Assembly (NCBI GenBank): GCA_018401885.1
Contig: JAGYKB010000010.1
Location: 1 to 64,000, forward strand
Length of the DNA: 64,000 nt
From: Gammaproteobacteria bacterium
GTDB lineage: Bacteria > Pseudomonadota > Gammaproteobacteria > Pseudomonadales > Pseudohongiellaceae
Direction of reading: 5' to 3'
In this document: piece after piece, positions 62,208-64,000 of the stretch
Layout of the letters: each line of letters starts with the position of its first letter
Position numbering within the stretch: the first letter of the stretch is position 1
The notes under the pieces: generated by a model
Database searches by the model: none
Told to the model about the DNA's origin: nothing
What the model saw: the letters and a program-made list of their open reading frames with translations, nothing else
Position numbers and translations under genes: made by a program

Positions 62208-63905
62208 CTAGGCCTGCTCGTCAGCTACATCAAGTTTCTCGCCGCGGCGAATTTTACCGATAACCGAGAAAGCTTCTAGCACGACGATGATGCTTGCACT
62301 CATGACAGCAAGGCTGAGCGCCATTAATAACCACTTCTCGCCGCGATAATAGTCGATGAGGTACCAAGCGCTTGCCCAAAATGCGACAAAAATGATGAAT
62401 ATCATCGGCACTAATGTGTAAATAGCGGGACGACCTAGTCTCATCAGGAATATCGAGATAACCAACAGCGTTAGCGCAGCAAGGATCTGATTTGATGCGC
62501 CGAACAGAGGCCAAATTACCATGCCCCCATCCCCAGGATAGCCTCCATTCGATGCACCAAACGCAAGAATTAGGCAGGAGAACACCGCGACAAGCGTTGA
62601 GACAATGTTGTTCTTCAGCGGCGCAATCTCATAGATGCTGCCCCACTCCTGAATAATGTATCGCTGCAGACGCAGCCCCGCATCCATTGTCGTTCCTGCG
62701 AACAATACGACCATCACAGCGAGCATTGTCTCGCTAAAGCTTAATGGAATACCCCAGCCTTCGGTAATCAGCGCAGCACCACCAGCGATAAACGCGCTCG
62801 CACCGCCGCTGCCGAAGCCAGAGTAAATGCCGTTCCAATCGGCAGCGTTAGCTGCATACAGCGACCCTGTCACTGCGGTAATAGTAATCAGCGCGAGCGT
62901 GCCTTCGCCCAGTGCCCCGAGGTATCCGACAAAGCGGGCATCTTTTTCGTTATTCAGCTGCTTAGAGCTTGTACCAGATGAAACGATGCCGTGGAACCCT
63001 GAGAGCGCGCCGCACGCAATCGTTACGAAGAGGATCGGGAATATCGGCGGGGTGTTCTCCGCGAGATTGTCGTTGAACATCGGTGCGGTCACATCTGGCA
63101 GCGTCAACAACACGGCACCGTAAAGAACGAAAAGTCCGACAACCAGCTGCGCGCCGTTGATGTAATCGCGCGGCTGGAGCAGCAACCAAACCGGCAGGCT
63201 AGAGGCAATACCTGCATAAACAAACAGCAAGATAATCCAGTTGCCATTCGGACCAAGGCCGAAGATGTCGCCAGGTAGTTCAAGAGGCATAACGCTGCCA
63301 ACGTAGATAGAGAAGTAGAGAATTACCACACCGACTATCGAGATTAATAAGAGGTTAAATTGCTTCCGAATTAGTACACCGATACCAACAGCAACGGGAA
63401 TCGCTGCCCATGCCGGGAATACTGATGTGGGGATGTCAACCATCTCGCTGGCAATAATGGTACCGAAAACGGCATTCACCATGAGTAGCAGCAAGAAAAT
63501 AACCACCATGAAGAGCGCTCGCGTGCGCTTACCCACAACGTCCTCGGACAGCGCACCAATCGATTTAGCCTTGTGGCGGGTGCTCGCCCAGAGCGCGCCC
63601 ATATCGTGGACACCGGCAAAGAAAATAGACCCGAAAGTAACCCAGAGAAGCGCAGGGCCCCAGCCCCAGTAAACGGCAATGGCAGGCCCAACAATTGGCG
63701 CGGCGCCGGCAACCGACGTGAAATGCGCGCCCCAAAGAACGAATTTGTTCGTCGGTACGAAATCAACCCCGTCGTTAAACGTGTGTGCAGGCGTCACATA
63801 TTCGGGATCAAGGCGGTAAATTTTTTCTGCGATAAATTTTGAATAGACGAACCAGCCAAAAGTGAAGCCGACCAGTCCAAAGAGGATGATAAAGACCGAG
63901 GACAT
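62208..63905 (-). CDS. cstA: Carbon starvation protein CstA-family transporter
   Basis: A 565-residue inner-membrane protein with about fifteen hydrophobic segments. The N-terminal CstA domain carries HFTSVAGAAPIVGPAIAVYWG, GVHDMGALWAS and FHGIVSSGTSSKQL, and a C-terminal CstA_5TM region follows. CstA and its relatives import peptides or pyruvate and are induced by carbon limitation. It is shorter than the 701 residues of E. coli CstA. The start has GGGAG about eight bases upstream. Three 12-base repeats lie just before it. The exact substrate is not known. Confidence 0.88.
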   Translation of the reverse strand: MSSVFIILFGLVGFTFGWFVYSKFIAEKIYRLDPEYVTPAHTFNDGVDFVPTNKFVLWGAHFTSVAGAAPIVGPAIAVYWGWGPALLWVTFGSIFFAGVHDMGALWASTRHKAKSIGALSEDVVGKRTRALFMVVIFLLLLMVNAVFGTIIASEMVDIPTSVFPAWAAIPVAVGIGVLIRKQFNLLLISIVGVVILYFSIYVGSVMPLELPGDIFGLGPNGNWIILLFVYAGIASSLPVWLLLQPRDYINGAQLVVGLFVLYGAVLLTLPDVTAPMFNDNLAENTPPIFPILFVTIACGALSGFHGIVSSGTSSKQLNNEKDARFVGYLGALGEGTLALITITAVTGSLYAANAADWNGIYSGFGSGGASAFIAGGAALITEGWGIPLSFSETMLAVMVVLFAGTTMDAGLRLQRYIIQEWGSIYEIAPLKNNIVSTLVAVFSCLILAFGASNGGYPGDGGMVIWPLFGASNQILAALTLLVISIFLMRLGRPAIYTLVPMIFIIFVAFWASAWYLIDYYRGEKWLLMALSLAVMSASIIVVLEAFSVIGKIRRGEKLDVADEQA

Positions 63906-63917
63906 TAAATTTTCTCC

Positions 63918-63953
63918 CGAATTATTATTCGAATTATTGTTCGATTTTTATTA
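63918..63953. repeat. 12-bp repeats upstream of cstA
   Basis: CGAATTATTATT (63918-63929) is followed by CGAATTATTGTT (63930-63941) and a degenerate CGATTTTTATTA (63942-63953). They sit between the cstA ribosome-binding site and its presumed promoter. They may be chance AT-rich sequence or a regulator site. Confidence 0.6.
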
Positions 63954-64000
63954 TTAAGCGCGAAGCCTCAACGACTCTGCATAATAACAAGGCTCCGCCT

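Overview
The window is a piece of a gammaproteobacterial chromosome. The ribosomal, RNA polymerase and EF-G proteins are of gammaproteobacterial type, and the gene order tRNA-Tyr, tRNA-Gly, tRNA-Thr, tuf, tRNA-Trp, secE, nusG is the one around tufB in Gammaproteobacteria. The accessory genes (TonB receptor, Tat-exported molybdoenzyme, CehA-like hydrolase, CstA) suit an aerobic, probably marine, heterotroph. I cannot name a genus from sequence alone.

Layout. 1-6.4 kb holds envelope and redox genes: a DUF2214 membrane protein, an exported methyltransferase-like protein, an exported protein of unknown function, a Tat-exported sulfite-oxidase-like molybdoenzyme with its c-type cytochrome, an SRPBCC protein, and a frameshifted alpha/beta hydrolase on the other strand. 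6.4-22.5 kb is a glycerol uptake and catabolism locus: glpD-glpS-glpT-glpP-glpQ and glpU-glpV on the minus strand and glpK on the plus strand. The ABC operon is split by about 6.5 kb carrying an NhaC-type antiporter, a large exported beta-propeller/CehA-type hydrolase and a TonB receptor. 22.5-26.8 kb holds a histidine phosphatase, a DUF1499 protein, a divergent signal peptidase II-like protein, an EamA exporter and a class V aminotransferase.

26.9-58.1 kb, all minus strand, is one uninterrupted translation and transcription block: secE-nusG-rplKA-rplJL-rpoBC-rpsL-rpsG-fusA-tuf-rpsJ-(S10)-(spc)-secY-rpmJ-(alpha)-rplQ. 58.2-60.1 kb carries tRNA-Trp, a second tuf and a Tyr-Gly-Thr tRNA cluster with a stringent-type promoter. 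60.2-63.9 kb carries a tiny membrane ORF, coaX, birA without its DNA-binding domain, and cstA.

Working together. GlpSTPQUV would bring glycerol across the inner membrane, GlpK phosphorylates it and GlpD oxidises glycerol 3-phosphate. The genes inserted in the locus could supply outer-membrane import and periplasmic hydrolysis of a glycerol-yielding substrate, but that is inference. The main caution is quality: both tuf copies and two neighbouring tRNAs are broken by many small indels while single-copy essential genes beside them are intact. This looks like unpolished repeat sequence in an assembly, not biology. No CRISPR array, IS element, prophage or rRNA gene was seen.
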